From: an uncultured Prevotellaceae bacterium
GTDB taxonomy: Bacteria > Bacteroidota > Bacteroidia > Bacteroidales > Bacteroidaceae
Direction of reading: 5' to 3'
Assembly (NCBI GenBank): GCA_902776195.1
Contig: CACYPF010000003.1
Coordinates: forward strand, 62,001-126,000
DNA: 64,000 nucleotides
Positions 1 through 7,193 of this stretch are shown here, one piece after another (position 1 is the stretch's first letter; every line of letters starts with the position of its first letter). The position numbers and the translations under genes were made by a program. The notes beneath the pieces were generated by a model. It saw only the letters and a list, made by a program, of their open reading frames with translations. It was not told where the DNA came from and ran no database searches.

Positions 1-1259
1 TCAAAGCGGTAGGTGTTGTCTGGCTTGTCCTCGGGGACAGGACCACTGGTTCCTACAATCTTGATGTTGGGGTATTTCGCACGGATGGCAGCAACGAAAG
101 GTTTCAGACGCTCATAGTAGAACTCACCCCACTGCTCGTTGCCCACACCGATATACTTCATGTTGAAAGGAGCGGGGTGTCCCATCTCCGCACGGATCTT
201 ACCCCATTTGCTGTTGGCAGGACCATTGGCAAACTCGATGAGATCGAGGCAGTCGTCAATGTATGGCTGCAGCTCGTCCATGGGGACATGCGCATGCTCG
301 TCGTTCCAGTTCTGGTACTGGCATGCCATACCCACGTTGAGGATAGGCAGTGGCTCCGCACCGATGTCCTCAGAGAGCTGGAAGAACTCATAGAAGCCCA
401 GACCATAGCTCTGGTAGTAGTCGGGATAGTAACGGTAGTCGAAGGTATGCTCCCAGCGGTTGCCGTTCAAAGGACGGTTCTCGACGGGACCCAGCGTGTT
501 CTTCCATTGGTAGCGTGTGGCAAGGTCGGTACCCTCTACGATACAGCCACCAGGGAAGCGAAAGATGCCCGGCTTCAGGTCGGCAAGAGCCTGTGCGAGG
601 TCACGGCGCATACCATTCTCACGGTTCTTGTAAGTGTTGACGGGGAAGAGGGAGATATGCTCCAAGGCAACACTGTTGGTACCCTTCAGGAAGATGCGCA
701 GCTTGGCATGCTTGTCCTTCTTGGGTGATGTCAGCGTGGTGGTGTATTTCTTCCAGTCAGAACCCTTGATGGTAATCTCCTGCTCTACGAACTCCTGCTT
801 CTCGTCCATCGAGTTCTCGTCAATCAGCTGTACGCGGATGGCAGCCTCCCCCTTGGGAGCCTTTGCCCATACGGAGAAACGGTAGGACTCACCCTTCTCG
901 ACACCGATGCCGAAGAATCCTTCGTTCACCAGACCCGAGCGGCGCTCCTTATGACCAGGGTCGGAGAGTACCACATAATGCGGACAACGTTCAAAGGGAC
1001 CGTCATCCTCCACGTCCACACAGCCAAATGCCTGCCATCCCATCAGTTCCTGCGGGAACTCAAAGGAACGGTTCTTGACGAGCTCACCATATAAGCCGCC
1101 GTCAGCGGCAAAGTTGATGTCCTCAAAAAAGATTCCATACATGGTGGACTGAATGGGAGCCCCCATTTTCTTCGTGTTCACCTCCATCGTATTCGTCTGT
1201 CCGAAGGAAGAAAGTGCCGTTGACAGGGCAAGAGCACTGATTAGTAGTTTCCTGTTCAT
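1..1259 (-). CDS. GH51 alpha-L-arabinofuranosidase, 3' end cut by window edge
   Basis: Secreted glycoside hydrolase that should remove arabinofuranosyl side chains from arabinan or arabinoxylan. The start ATG is at 1257-1259 and opens a signal peptide (MNRKLLISALALSTALSSFG). About 419 codons are visible and no stop is reached before base 1. After the signal come a family-typical stretch (GIFFEDINFAADGGLYGEL, about residues 43-61), a carbohydrate-binding-like beta domain (about residues 70-210), and the start of the TIM barrel with IFRFPGGCIVEG. The motif GVGNEQWGE carries the predicted acid/base Glu375 (precursor numbering). The nucleophile Glu lies beyond the edge. It is divergent from the sugar symporter at 1392, with a -7 box on the minus strand at 1296-1303. 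The family call is firm; substrate preference is inferred. Confidence 0.9.
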   Translation of the reverse strand, partial: MNRKLLISALALSTALSSFGQTNTMEVNTKKMGAPIQSTMYGIFFEDINFAADGGLYGELVKNRSFEFPQELMGWQAFGCVDVEDDGPFERCPHYVVLSDPGHKERRSGLVNEGFFGIGVEKGESYRFSVWAKAPKGEAAIRVQLIDENSMDEKQEFVEQEITIKGSDWKKYTTTLTSPKKDKHAKLRIFLKGTNSVALEHISLFPVNTYKNRENGMRRDLAQALADLKPGIFRFPGGCIVEGTDLATRYQWKNTLGPVENRPLNGNRWEHTFDYRYYPDYYQSYGLGFYEFFQLSEDIGAEPLPILNVGMACQYQNWNDEHAHVPMDELQPYIDDCLDLIEFANGPANSKWGKIRAEMGHPAPFNMKYIGVGNEQWGEFYYERLKPFVAAIRAKYPNIKIVGTSGPVPEDKPDNTYRF

Positions 1260-1295
1260 TTGTATAAATGTTTTGTAGTTACTCGTTTCTTCCGA

Positions 1296-1354
1296 CAAAA
1301 TTAGTTAAAAAGTGACGTAATAGCAAGGATTTTACAAAAAAAGCATTACTTTTG
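1296..1354. promoter_or_regulatory. Divergent promoters for GH51 gene and sugar symporter
   Basis: The minus-strand -7 box TAATTTTG (CAAAATTA at 1296-1303) lies 37 bases before the GH51 ATG. The plus-strand -7 box TACTTTTG (1347-1354) lies 37 bases before the symporter ATG. Both fit the Bacteroidetes TAnnTTTG form; no clear TTTG -33 box is visible on the plus side. The shared region suggests that the enzyme and transporter are co-regulated. Confidence 0.55.
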
Positions 1355-1391
1355 TGTTTAATTAAGAAAAGTACTAACATAAAACGACATT

Positions 1392-2900
1392 ATGGAATAT
1401 CAAAAGAGAGGTAGTTCTTCCTATCTGTTTTCTATCGTGTTGGTAGCCGTACTGGGAGGTTTGCTCTTTGGTTACGACACGGCAGTCATCTCTGGTGCAG
1501 AGAAAGGTCTGCAGGCTTTTTTCTCTGAAGCAAAAGATTTTACATACACCGACGGATGGCATGGCTTTACGTCTGCTTCCGCTTTGATAGGATGTATCAT
1601 CGGCTCTGCCATTTCCGGATACCTTGCCACCAACTTCGGGCGTAAACGCTCATTGGTGATCGCAGGTATCCTGTTCTTTGTCTCCGCATTAGGATCGACG
1701 GAGCCGGAGTTTATGTTCTTCACACATGGTGAGCCTACTTACTCTCTCCTTCTCATGTTCAACTTCTATCGTGTGATAGGTGGTGTGGGTGTAGGACTCG
1801 CCTCTGCCGTCTGTCCGATGTATATCAGTGAGATTGCTCCCTCTAACATCCGGGGTATGCTGGTCAGCTGTAACCAGTTTGCGATCATCTTCGGACAGTT
1901 GGTGGTGTATTTCGTCAACTTCTTCATCTTAGGTGACCATGTGCAGCCCTTGGTAGAGGAGATGGGTAAAGGTATTGCTGCCATCAACCCTGCCGCACAG
2001 TGGACGGTGACAACGGGATGGCGTTATATGTTCGGTAGTGAGGCAGTGCCCGCAGGACTCTTCGCCCTGCTGATCAGTATGGTACCTGAGAGTCCCCGCT
2101 ATCTGGTGTCTGTCGGTAAGAACGAGCGTGCCCTGGAGATTCTGACGAAGATAAACGGTTCCGAACGTGCCCTCTTTATATTGAATGCCATCAAAGAGAC
2201 ACTGGTACAGAAGACCGAGAAGCTGTTGTCTTATGGTGTCATGTGTATCTTCATCGGTATCATGCTCTCTGTCTTCCAGCAGGCAGTAGGTATTAATGCC
2301 GTGTTGTACTACGCCCCTCGTATCTTTGGTGACATGGGTATGGAGAACCCGATGGTGGTCACCGTCTTTATGGGTGTCATCAATATAGCCTTTACCCTGG
2401 TTGCCATCTTCACCGTCGAGAAATTGGGAAGAAAACCGCTGCTCATCTGGGGCTCGTTAGGTATGGCGTTAGGTGCCTTCGGTGTGGCTGTCACATTCGG
2501 CAAGCCGGGTATGGAACTGGTCACAGCAGCCAGCATCATGGTTTACTCCGCATCGTTTATGTTCTCATGGGGTCCTATCTGCTGGGTACTTATCGCCGAG
2601 ATATTCCCCAATACCATCCGTGGTGCCGCCGTTGCTATAGCGGTAGCTTTCCAATGGATCTTCAACTTCATCGTCAGCTCTACCTTCGTGCCGATGTTCA
2701 ACATGCATCTGACGGAGGGTGATGATTTCGGTCACTGGTTCACCTACGGACTCTATGGCATCATCTGTGTGATAGCAGCCCTCTTCGTATGGCGCCTTGT
2801 TCCTGAGACCAAGGGAAAGTCCCTGGAGGATATGACCAAACTGTGGCGCAGGAAGGCTTATGTATCTGGTGAGGAACCTCATGAAGGAGCAACCTATTAA
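1392..2900 (+). CDS. xylE: MFS sugar:H+ symporter (xylose/arabinose type)
   Basis: A 502-residue inner-membrane sugar porter of the MFS sugar-transporter family, expected to import a pentose with a proton. Visible family marks: LFGYDTAVISGA in TM1, FGRKR between TM2 and TM3, PESPRYL at the end of TM6, QQAVGINAVLYYAPRIF in TM7, LGRKP in the 8-9 loop and PETKGKSLE after TM12. The length is normal for the family. It is divergent from a GH51 arabinofuranosidase, so the substrate is probably arabinose or xylose released from hemicellulose. The response regulator at 2922 follows after 21 bases and may be co-transcribed. The symbol reflects family resemblance; the sugar is inferred. Confidence 0.85.
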   Translation: MEYQKRGSSSYLFSIVLVAVLGGLLFGYDTAVISGAEKGLQAFFSEAKDFTYTDGWHGFTSASALIGCIIGSAISGYLATNFGRKRSLVIAGILFFVSALGSTEPEFMFFTHGEPTYSLLLMFNFYRVIGGVGVGLASAVCPMYISEIAPSNIRGMLVSCNQFAIIFGQLVVYFVNFFILGDHVQPLVEEMGKGIAAINPAAQWTVTTGWRYMFGSEAVPAGLFALLISMVPESPRYLVSVGKNERALEILTKINGSERALFILNAIKETLVQKTEKLLSYGVMCIFIGIMLSVFQQAVGINAVLYYAPRIFGDMGMENPMVVTVFMGVINIAFTLVAIFTVEKLGRKPLLIWGSLGMALGAFGVAVTFGKPGMELVTAASIMVYSASFMFSWGPICWVLIAEIFPNTIRGAAVAIAVAFQWIFNFIVSSTFVPMFNMHLTEGDDFGHWFTYGLYGIICVIAALFVWRLVPETKGKSLEDMTKLWRRKAYVSGEEPHEGATY

Positions 2901-2921
2901 TCATTCTATACCATTTCCTTT

Positions 2922-3272
2922 ATGAAGAAAATATTGATAGCAGAGGACAATGACAGCAATTACATGCTGATGACGTATGTCCTGAAGAAGCATTATGAGT
3001 TCGCAAGGGCCCGTAATGGTCAGGAGGCTGTCGACAAGGTGGATACTGAGAAACCCGACTTGGTGTTTATGGATTTGAAGATGCCTTTGCTGGATGGCTT
3101 GGAGGCTACTCGCCAGATTAAGGCAAAGTATCCTGACTTGCCTGTTATCGCCTTGACAGCAAATGCTTTTGATACAGACAAAGACGATGCGTTGCAGGCA
3201 GGCTGTAACGACTTCTTGTCGAAACCGATCAGTAGCAAGCTTTGTCTGGAGACTATCGCTAAGTTTATATAA
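2922..3272 (+). CDS. Single-domain response regulator (CheY/DivK-like)
   Basis: A 116-residue receiver domain without an output domain. The phosphorylation site Asp51 is in VFMDLKMP, the acidic pair is at residues 8-9 (EDN), the switch Thr79 is in ALTAN, and the conserved Lys101 is in LSKPIS. Such stand-alone receivers act by protein contact or phosphotransfer. The close match to receivers of hybrid histidine kinases (EDNDSNYMLM) suggests that it came from, or works with, a hybrid kinase. No kinase is nearby. It follows the symporter by 21 bases and probably shares its transcript. Confidence 0.85.
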   Translation: MKKILIAEDNDSNYMLMTYVLKKHYEFARARNGQEAVDKVDTEKPDLVFMDLKMPLLDGLEATRQIKAKYPDLPVIALTANAFDTDKDDALQAGCNDFLSKPISSKLCLETIAKFI

Positions 3273-3283
3273 GGCAGGTATGT

Positions 3284-3736
3284 TTAGCGCTTGTTCTTGA
3301 AGAAATCCTGAATGAGCGCCCTGCATTCCTCTTCTAATATACCTTTGGTGATTGTCGCCTTGGGGTGAAGTGCGTGCGGGGCATACAACTGGTAGCCCCG
3401 TTTCTCATCTTCTGCCCCATAGACGATACGGCTGATCTGTGACCAGCCAAGGGCACCGGCACACATCGTACAAGGTTCTACTGTGACATAGAGCGTACAA
3501 CCGGTGAGGTATTTTCCTCCCAATTCATTAGCGGCAGCGGTGATAGCCTGCATCTCGGCATGAGCGGTCACGTCATGCAGTGTCTCTGTCAGGTTATGCG
3601 CTCTGGCTATGACACGGTCCTGGCATACGATGACGGCACCGATGGGAATCTCCCCCTCATCGAATGCCTGTTGTGCTTCGGCAAGAGCCTTCCGCATATA
3701 CTGCTCGTCTTTTTTTTGTTGTTCTTCTGCTGTCAT
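3284..3736 (-). CDS. tadA: tRNA(Arg) adenosine-34 deaminase TadA family
   Basis: Zinc deaminase of the CDA fold, 150 residues, expected to convert A34 to inosine in tRNA-Arg. The catalytic motif TAHAEMQ has His59 as zinc ligand and Glu61 as proton shuttle; PCTMC supplies Cys89 and Cys92. The start at 3734-3736 was chosen over a longer reading frame because the -7 box (3741-3748) lies only 4 bases upstream, so translation cannot begin further out. A second in-frame Met at residue 14 (MRKALAEA) matches the usual family start and is the alternative. It shares a palindromic promoter with birA. Guanine deaminase is a weaker alternative. Confidence 0.87.
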   Translation of the reverse strand: MTAEEQQKKDEQYMRKALAEAQQAFDEGEIPIGAVIVCQDRVIARAHNLTETLHDVTAHAEMQAITAAANELGGKYLTGCTLYVTVEPCTMCAGALGWSQISRIVYGAEDEKRGYQLYAPHALHPKATITKGILEEECRALIQDFFKNKR

Positions 3737-3775
3737 GTTGCAAAGATACGAATAAATTTTGTATCTTTGCAACAT
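3735..3775. promoter_or_regulatory. Perfect inverted-repeat divergent promoter of tadA and birA
   Basis: ATGTTGCAAAGATAC (3735-3749) and its exact reverse complement GTATCTTTGCAACAT (3761-3775) are separated by 11 bases. Each arm contains a -7 box TATCTTTG pointing outward (3741-3748 on minus, 3762-3769 on plus) and ends inside the start codon of the gene it drives. Expected transcription starts fall at or next to the ATG codons, so both mRNAs may be leaderless. Confidence 0.7.
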
Positions 3776-4478
3776 GGAATGGGAAATAATACATATTGCC
3801 GAGACGGACTCCACCAACCGCTGGCTGCGTGAGCGGGGCGGTGAGGGTGATATGGTTGTTGTTGCCGACTACCAGACGGCAGGAAAGGGACAGGGCACTA
3901 ACTCCTGGGAGTCAGAGCGGGGCAAGAACCTGCTGTTCTCTGTTCTTTACCATCCACAGCGGATTCCTGCAAACCGCCAGTTCCACATCTCCATGGCAGT
4001 ATCACTGGCAATAGCGGACGCACTGGGAGAGCATATCGGTGACGTGAGCATCAAATGGCCTAACGACATCTATTGGCGGAATGCCAAGATCTGTGGCATA
4101 TTGATAGAGAACCGACTGTTGGGACAGACCATCAGGGACAGCATCATCGGGGTGGGTGTCAATGTCAACCAGCGGCAGTTCCATAGCAACGCACCTAATC
4201 CCGTTTCCTTATGGCAGATCCACGGTCATGAGACAGACCTAGAACTGTTGTTGCAAAGTATTCTCGACAAGTTCACCTTATATATAAATAAAAAGGAGAT
4301 CAAGACACAATACCTTCATCTGCTCTATCGTCGTAAGGGCTTTCATCCCTATGCCGACAAGGAGGGGTCCTTCATGGCGGAGATTGTGGATGTGGAGGAT
4401 GATGGGCATCTGCTGCTGTGTGATGATAACGGACAGCAACGCCGCTATGCGTTCAAGGAAGTCAGTTTCGTCATTTAA
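3774..4478 (+). CDS. birA: Biotin--[acetyl-CoA-carboxylase] ligase
   Basis: Cytosolic ligase that makes biotinyl-AMP and attaches biotin to carboxylase carrier proteins; 234 residues. It opens with IIHIAETDSTNRWL, typical of the Bacteroidetes enzymes, then the nucleotide-binding loop AGKGQGTNSW (about residues 42-51) and IKWPNDIYW with KICGILIE. There is no N-terminal winged helix, so it should not double as a DNA-binding repressor. The start at 3774 was chosen because the -7 box is at 3762-3769; a longer frame starting at 3759 would begin upstream of the -7 box. Confidence 0.9.
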   Translation: MEWEIIHIAETDSTNRWLRERGGEGDMVVVADYQTAGKGQGTNSWESERGKNLLFSVLYHPQRIPANRQFHISMAVSLAIADALGEHIGDVSIKWPNDIYWRNAKICGILIENRLLGQTIRDSIIGVGVNVNQRQFHSNAPNPVSLWQIHGHETDLELLLQSILDKFTLYINKKEIKTQYLHLLYRRKGFHPYADKEGSFMAEIVDVEDDGHLLLCDDNGQQRRYAFKEVSFVI

Positions 4479-4510
4479 TCTCGGAATATCGAAATAAATA
4501 AAGAAAAACT

Positions 4511-5221
4511 ATGGCAAGATTTAAGAGAATCCTCCTGAAACTCTCAGGAGAAAGCCTGATGGGAAAACAGGGCTACGGCATTGACCCGGAGCGTCTGAGT
4601 GACTATGCCCGTCAGATCAAGGAAGTGAGTGAGATGGGTGTACAGATCGGCATCGTCATCGGTGGTGGTAACATCTTCCGTGGGTTAAGTGGCTCACAGA
4701 AGGGCTTCGACCGTGTGAAGGGTGACCAGATGGGTATGTGCGCTACGGTAATCAATTCCCTCGCCCTCAGCTCTGCATTGGGAGCTATTGGCGTGAAGAA
4801 CAAGGTGATGACAGCTATCCGTATGGAGCCGATCGGTGAGTTCTATACCAAATGGAAGGCGATAGAGGCAATGGAGCAGGGGTATATCTGCATCTTCTCC
4901 GCAGGAACGGGTAATCCTTATTTTACGACGGATACGGGAAGCAGTCTGCGCGGTATAGAAATCGAGGCTGACGTGATGCTGAAGGGTACTCGTGTGGATG
5001 GTGTCTATACTGCTGACCCTGAGAAGGATCCCACTGCAACGAAGTTCAATGAGATTACTTACAAGGAGGTACTGGCACGTGGACTGAAGGTGATGGACCT
5101 CACCGCCATCTGTATGTGTCAGGACAATAACCTGCCGATCTATGTGTTTAACATGGATATCGTCGGCAACCTGAAGAAGGTGATGGCTGGCGAGGATATC
5201 GGAACGCTGGTGCATCCTTAG
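4511..5221 (+). CDS. pyrH: UMP kinase
   Basis: Amino-acid-kinase-fold enzyme of 236 residues that phosphorylates UMP to UDP in pyrimidine synthesis. Seen: KLSGESLMG at the N terminus, GGGNIFRG (phosphate loop), GTGNPYFTTD, and VDGVYTADP near residue 160. Length and motifs are standard. It follows birA after 32 bases and is closed by the hairpin at 5228-5260. Confidence 0.96.
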   Translation: MARFKRILLKLSGESLMGKQGYGIDPERLSDYARQIKEVSEMGVQIGIVIGGGNIFRGLSGSQKGFDRVKGDQMGMCATVINSLALSSALGAIGVKNKVMTAIRMEPIGEFYTKWKAIEAMEQGYICIFSAGTGNPYFTTDTGSSLRGIEIEADVMLKGTRVDGVYTADPEKDPTATKFNEITYKEVLARGLKVMDLTAICMCQDNNLPIYVFNMDIVGNLKKVMAGEDIGTLVHP

Positions 5222-5227
5222 TTAACG

Positions 5228-5260
5228 AAGAAGCCTCCCGATAGCAGGGAGGCTTCTTTC
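5228..5260. terminator. Bidirectional intrinsic terminator pyrH / DUF4834 gene
   Basis: A perfect stem with core GAAGCCTCCC (5230-5239) and GGGAGGCTTC (5247-5256), extended by AA/TT outside, has a 7-base loop and is followed by a T-rich run. It sits between convergent genes. Confidence 0.9.
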
Positions 5261-5263
5261 TGT

Positions 5264-5638
5264 TTACTCTTCACTGAATTCTACATACTCACCTTCTGTC
5301 TCCTCGTAGATTTTCTTGCTCTCACGGTCGGTGCGACGGTCAATAATCGTCTCGCCCGTGGCAGTCTGGGTATGTACCTCTGCAGATTTCTCCCTCTCGG
5401 ATTCCCTTTCCTGTTCAGCGCGTGGCTTAGCTTCCTTTCTTGGTGTGGCGTTCTGCCCGCTGTAATGGTATTGACGCTGCTGGCGACCAGTCTCGTCACG
5501 ATAGCTCTGTGCCTTTTCTTCAGCGGCTTTCTTGGCTTTATGTTTAGCTTTCTTGAGATACCGGATAATACTGCCTCCTGTCAGCAGAAGGATAAAGATG
5601 ATGAAGAAGAAAACAAAGATAAGAAATCCATAGTTCAT
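5264..5638 (-). CDS. DUF4834-like small membrane protein
   Basis: A 124-residue protein of unknown function. One N-terminal transmembrane helix (about residues 3-27, YGFLIFVFFFIIFILLLTGG) is followed by a basic stretch (KKAKHKAKKAAEEK) and a long charged, probably disordered tail ending in EGEYVEFSEE. The arrangement and the neighbouring pssA fit the Bacteroidetes DUF4834 family; that assignment is from memory of the family. It is the last gene of the psd-pssA unit, 27 bases after pssA. The conserved acidic C-terminal motif suggests a partner contact, but no role is known. Confidence 0.65.
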   Translation of the reverse strand: MNYGFLIFVFFFIIFILLLTGGSIIRYLKKAKHKAKKAAEEKAQSYRDETGRQQRQYHYSGQNATPRKEAKPRAEQERESEREKSAEVHTQTATGETIIDRRTDRESKKIYEETEGEYVEFSEE

Positions 5639-5665
5639 AGCAGTAGGCGATTAGTTATTAGTATA

Positions 5666-6352
5666 TTATTTCTTATATGTCGCTATCGACAAGATGATAT
5701 ACCATGCGATGATGGCAGCCAGTCCGCTGATTCCCAGAAAGGCGAGCAATGGTATGCAGGTCAGCAGGAAGATGTATTTAATCTCATTGCCCTTCCATCC
5801 CCAGTGCTTGAACTTCAAGGCGAACATGGGAATCTCAGCAATCAGGAGATAACAACTGACGAGCATACCTGCAAATACCGTATAGTATAAATAAGGTGAG
5901 GATTGCAGCCAGTCACCAGCACCTACTAATAGCGCACCCCAGAAAAGGGCATTGGCAGGGGTGGGCAGACCTATGAATCCCATCGCCTGTCGTTCGTCCA
6001 GGTTGAATTTGGCAAGGCGCAAAGCGGAGAATGCCGCCATGATAAATGCCGTGTAGGAGAGATAGTGCCATGGCAGATACTCCATGCCGCTCTTCAGAAA
6101 ATCAAATATAATCGCTGAGGGGGCAAAACCGAAGGTGATATCGTCGGCAAGAGAGTCAAGTTCCTTGCCAATAGGTGAGCTGACCCCGAGCAGCCGGGCG
6201 CTCATGCCGTCGAAGAAATCAAAGACGGCACCGATGACGATAAACAACAATGCCAAGTCCCATACGCCACATAGAGCCCAATAGGTGGCGATGCAACCGG
6301 AGATGAGGTTGCAGCAGGTGATGGTATTAGGGATGTGTTTCTTGATACTCAT
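5666..6352 (-). CDS. pssA: CDP-diacylglycerol--serine O-phosphatidyltransferase
   Basis: Inner-membrane CDP-alcohol phosphatidyltransferase of 228 residues that makes phosphatidylserine from CDP-diacylglycerol and serine. The signature D-G-x2-A-R-x8-G-x3-D-x3-D is complete in FFDGMSARLLG followed by GKELDSLADD. About seven hydrophobic segments are visible. Its ATG directly abuts the psd stop codon (6353-6355), so the two consecutive steps of phosphatidylethanolamine synthesis are translationally coupled. Confidence 0.93.
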   Translation of the reverse strand: MSIKKHIPNTITCCNLISGCIATYWALCGVWDLALLFIVIGAVFDFFDGMSARLLGVSSPIGKELDSLADDITFGFAPSAIIFDFLKSGMEYLPWHYLSYTAFIMAAFSALRLAKFNLDERQAMGFIGLPTPANALFWGALLVGAGDWLQSSPYLYYTVFAGMLVSCYLLIAEIPMFALKFKHWGWKGNEIKYIFLLTCIPLLAFLGISGLAAIIAWYIILSIATYKK

Positions 6353-7051
6353 TTATTTCAGTTTTGCTATCACGGTCTGGTCTCCAATCGTCGGCTGGTT
6401 CATGATCACACAGGGCTTAGAGCCAAGAGGGAGGAAGACATCCACACGGGAACCGAGTTTGATGAATCCTAAATGTTCGTCGATATAGCACTCCTCTCCG
6501 GCTTTAGCGTAAGTCACGATACGCCGTGCCATCGCTCCTGCTATCTGTCGTACGAGGATGTCCTCACCGTTAGGAGTGGTAATCATGATATCAGCATGCT
6601 CGTTCTCCTCACTCGCCTTAGGCAGCCATGCTTTATGGTAATTGCCATTATGATGGCTCACGAACTTTACTTTACCATCCACAGGAAACCAGTTGGCATG
6701 GACATTGAGCGGACTCATGAAGATACTGATCATCAGGCGCTTGTCATGGAAATACTCGTTTTCTTCAGTCTCCTCTATCACCACAATCTTTCCATCGGCA
6801 GGAGCCACGACCAGTTTCTCGGTATCTCCATTGAAATAACGGATAGGACAGCGATAGAAGTTGAGCGCCATAGCCCATACAGTACCGAAGATGGCGATAA
6901 ATGCCCAGAAAGGAATGGGGTTGTCTATCAGATACCAGAGGGCAAAACCGATACCAATCAGCAGCAACATACTTATCGTCAGCTCATTGGTACCCTCCCG
7001 GTGTATTCTTATTTTTTTCAGCTTTTTTATTTTTTGGATTCTTTCTCCCAT
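6353..7051 (-). CDS. psd: Phosphatidylserine decarboxylase proenzyme
   Basis: Decarboxylates phosphatidylserine to phosphatidylethanolamine at the inner membrane. The self-cleavage site Gly-Ser, which creates the pyruvoyl group, is in [13 protein letters not shown] near the C terminus, of the form used by the short Psd class. Hydrophobic helices are near the N terminus ([16 protein letters not shown] and [14 protein letters not shown]). An ATG at 7082-7084 gives a frame 11 codons longer, but the -7 box TATCTTTG (minus strand, 7086-7093) lies one base upstream of it. The ATG at 7049-7051 gives [20 protein letters not shown], as in relatives, and leaves a normal leader. Confidence 0.92.
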   Translation of the reverse strand: MGERIQKIKKLKKIRIHREGTNELTISMLLLIGIGFALWYLIDNPIPFWAFIAIFGTVWAMALNFYRCPIRYFNGDTEKLVVAPADGKIVVIEETEENEYFHDKRLMISIFMSPLNVHANWFPVDGKVKFVSHHNGNYHKAWLPKASEENEHADIMITTPNGEDILVRQIAGAMARRIVTYAKAGEECYIDEHLGFIKLGSRVDVFLPLGSKPCVIMNQPTIGDQTVIAKLK

Positions 7052-7085
7052 GATTCGGATAAGTCGATTGTTTTCGTTCAACATG

Positions 7086-7093
7086 CAAAGATA
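7086..7093 (-). promoter_or_regulatory. -7 box of psd-pssA-DUF4834 operon
   Basis: TATCTTTG on the minus strand, about 35 bases before the preferred psd start at 7051 and one base before the upstream ATG at 7084. It decides the start codon of psd. Confidence 0.6.
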
Positions 7094-7133
7094 CGTTATT
7101 TTTGTCTATCTTACAAATTTTTTACGTTTTTCT

Positions 7134-7165
7134 TTTGGCTATCTCACGTTTTAGCAGTATCTTTA
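7134..7165 (+). promoter_or_regulatory. Promoter of dnaE
   Basis: TTTG at 7134-7137 and TATCTTTA at 7158-7165, with 20 bases between; the dnaE ATG is 28 bases after the -7 box. The last base of the -7 box departs from the TAnnTTTG form. Confidence 0.55.
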
Positions 7166-7193
7166 CACCTCAAAATGCAAAAAAATATCTCTT

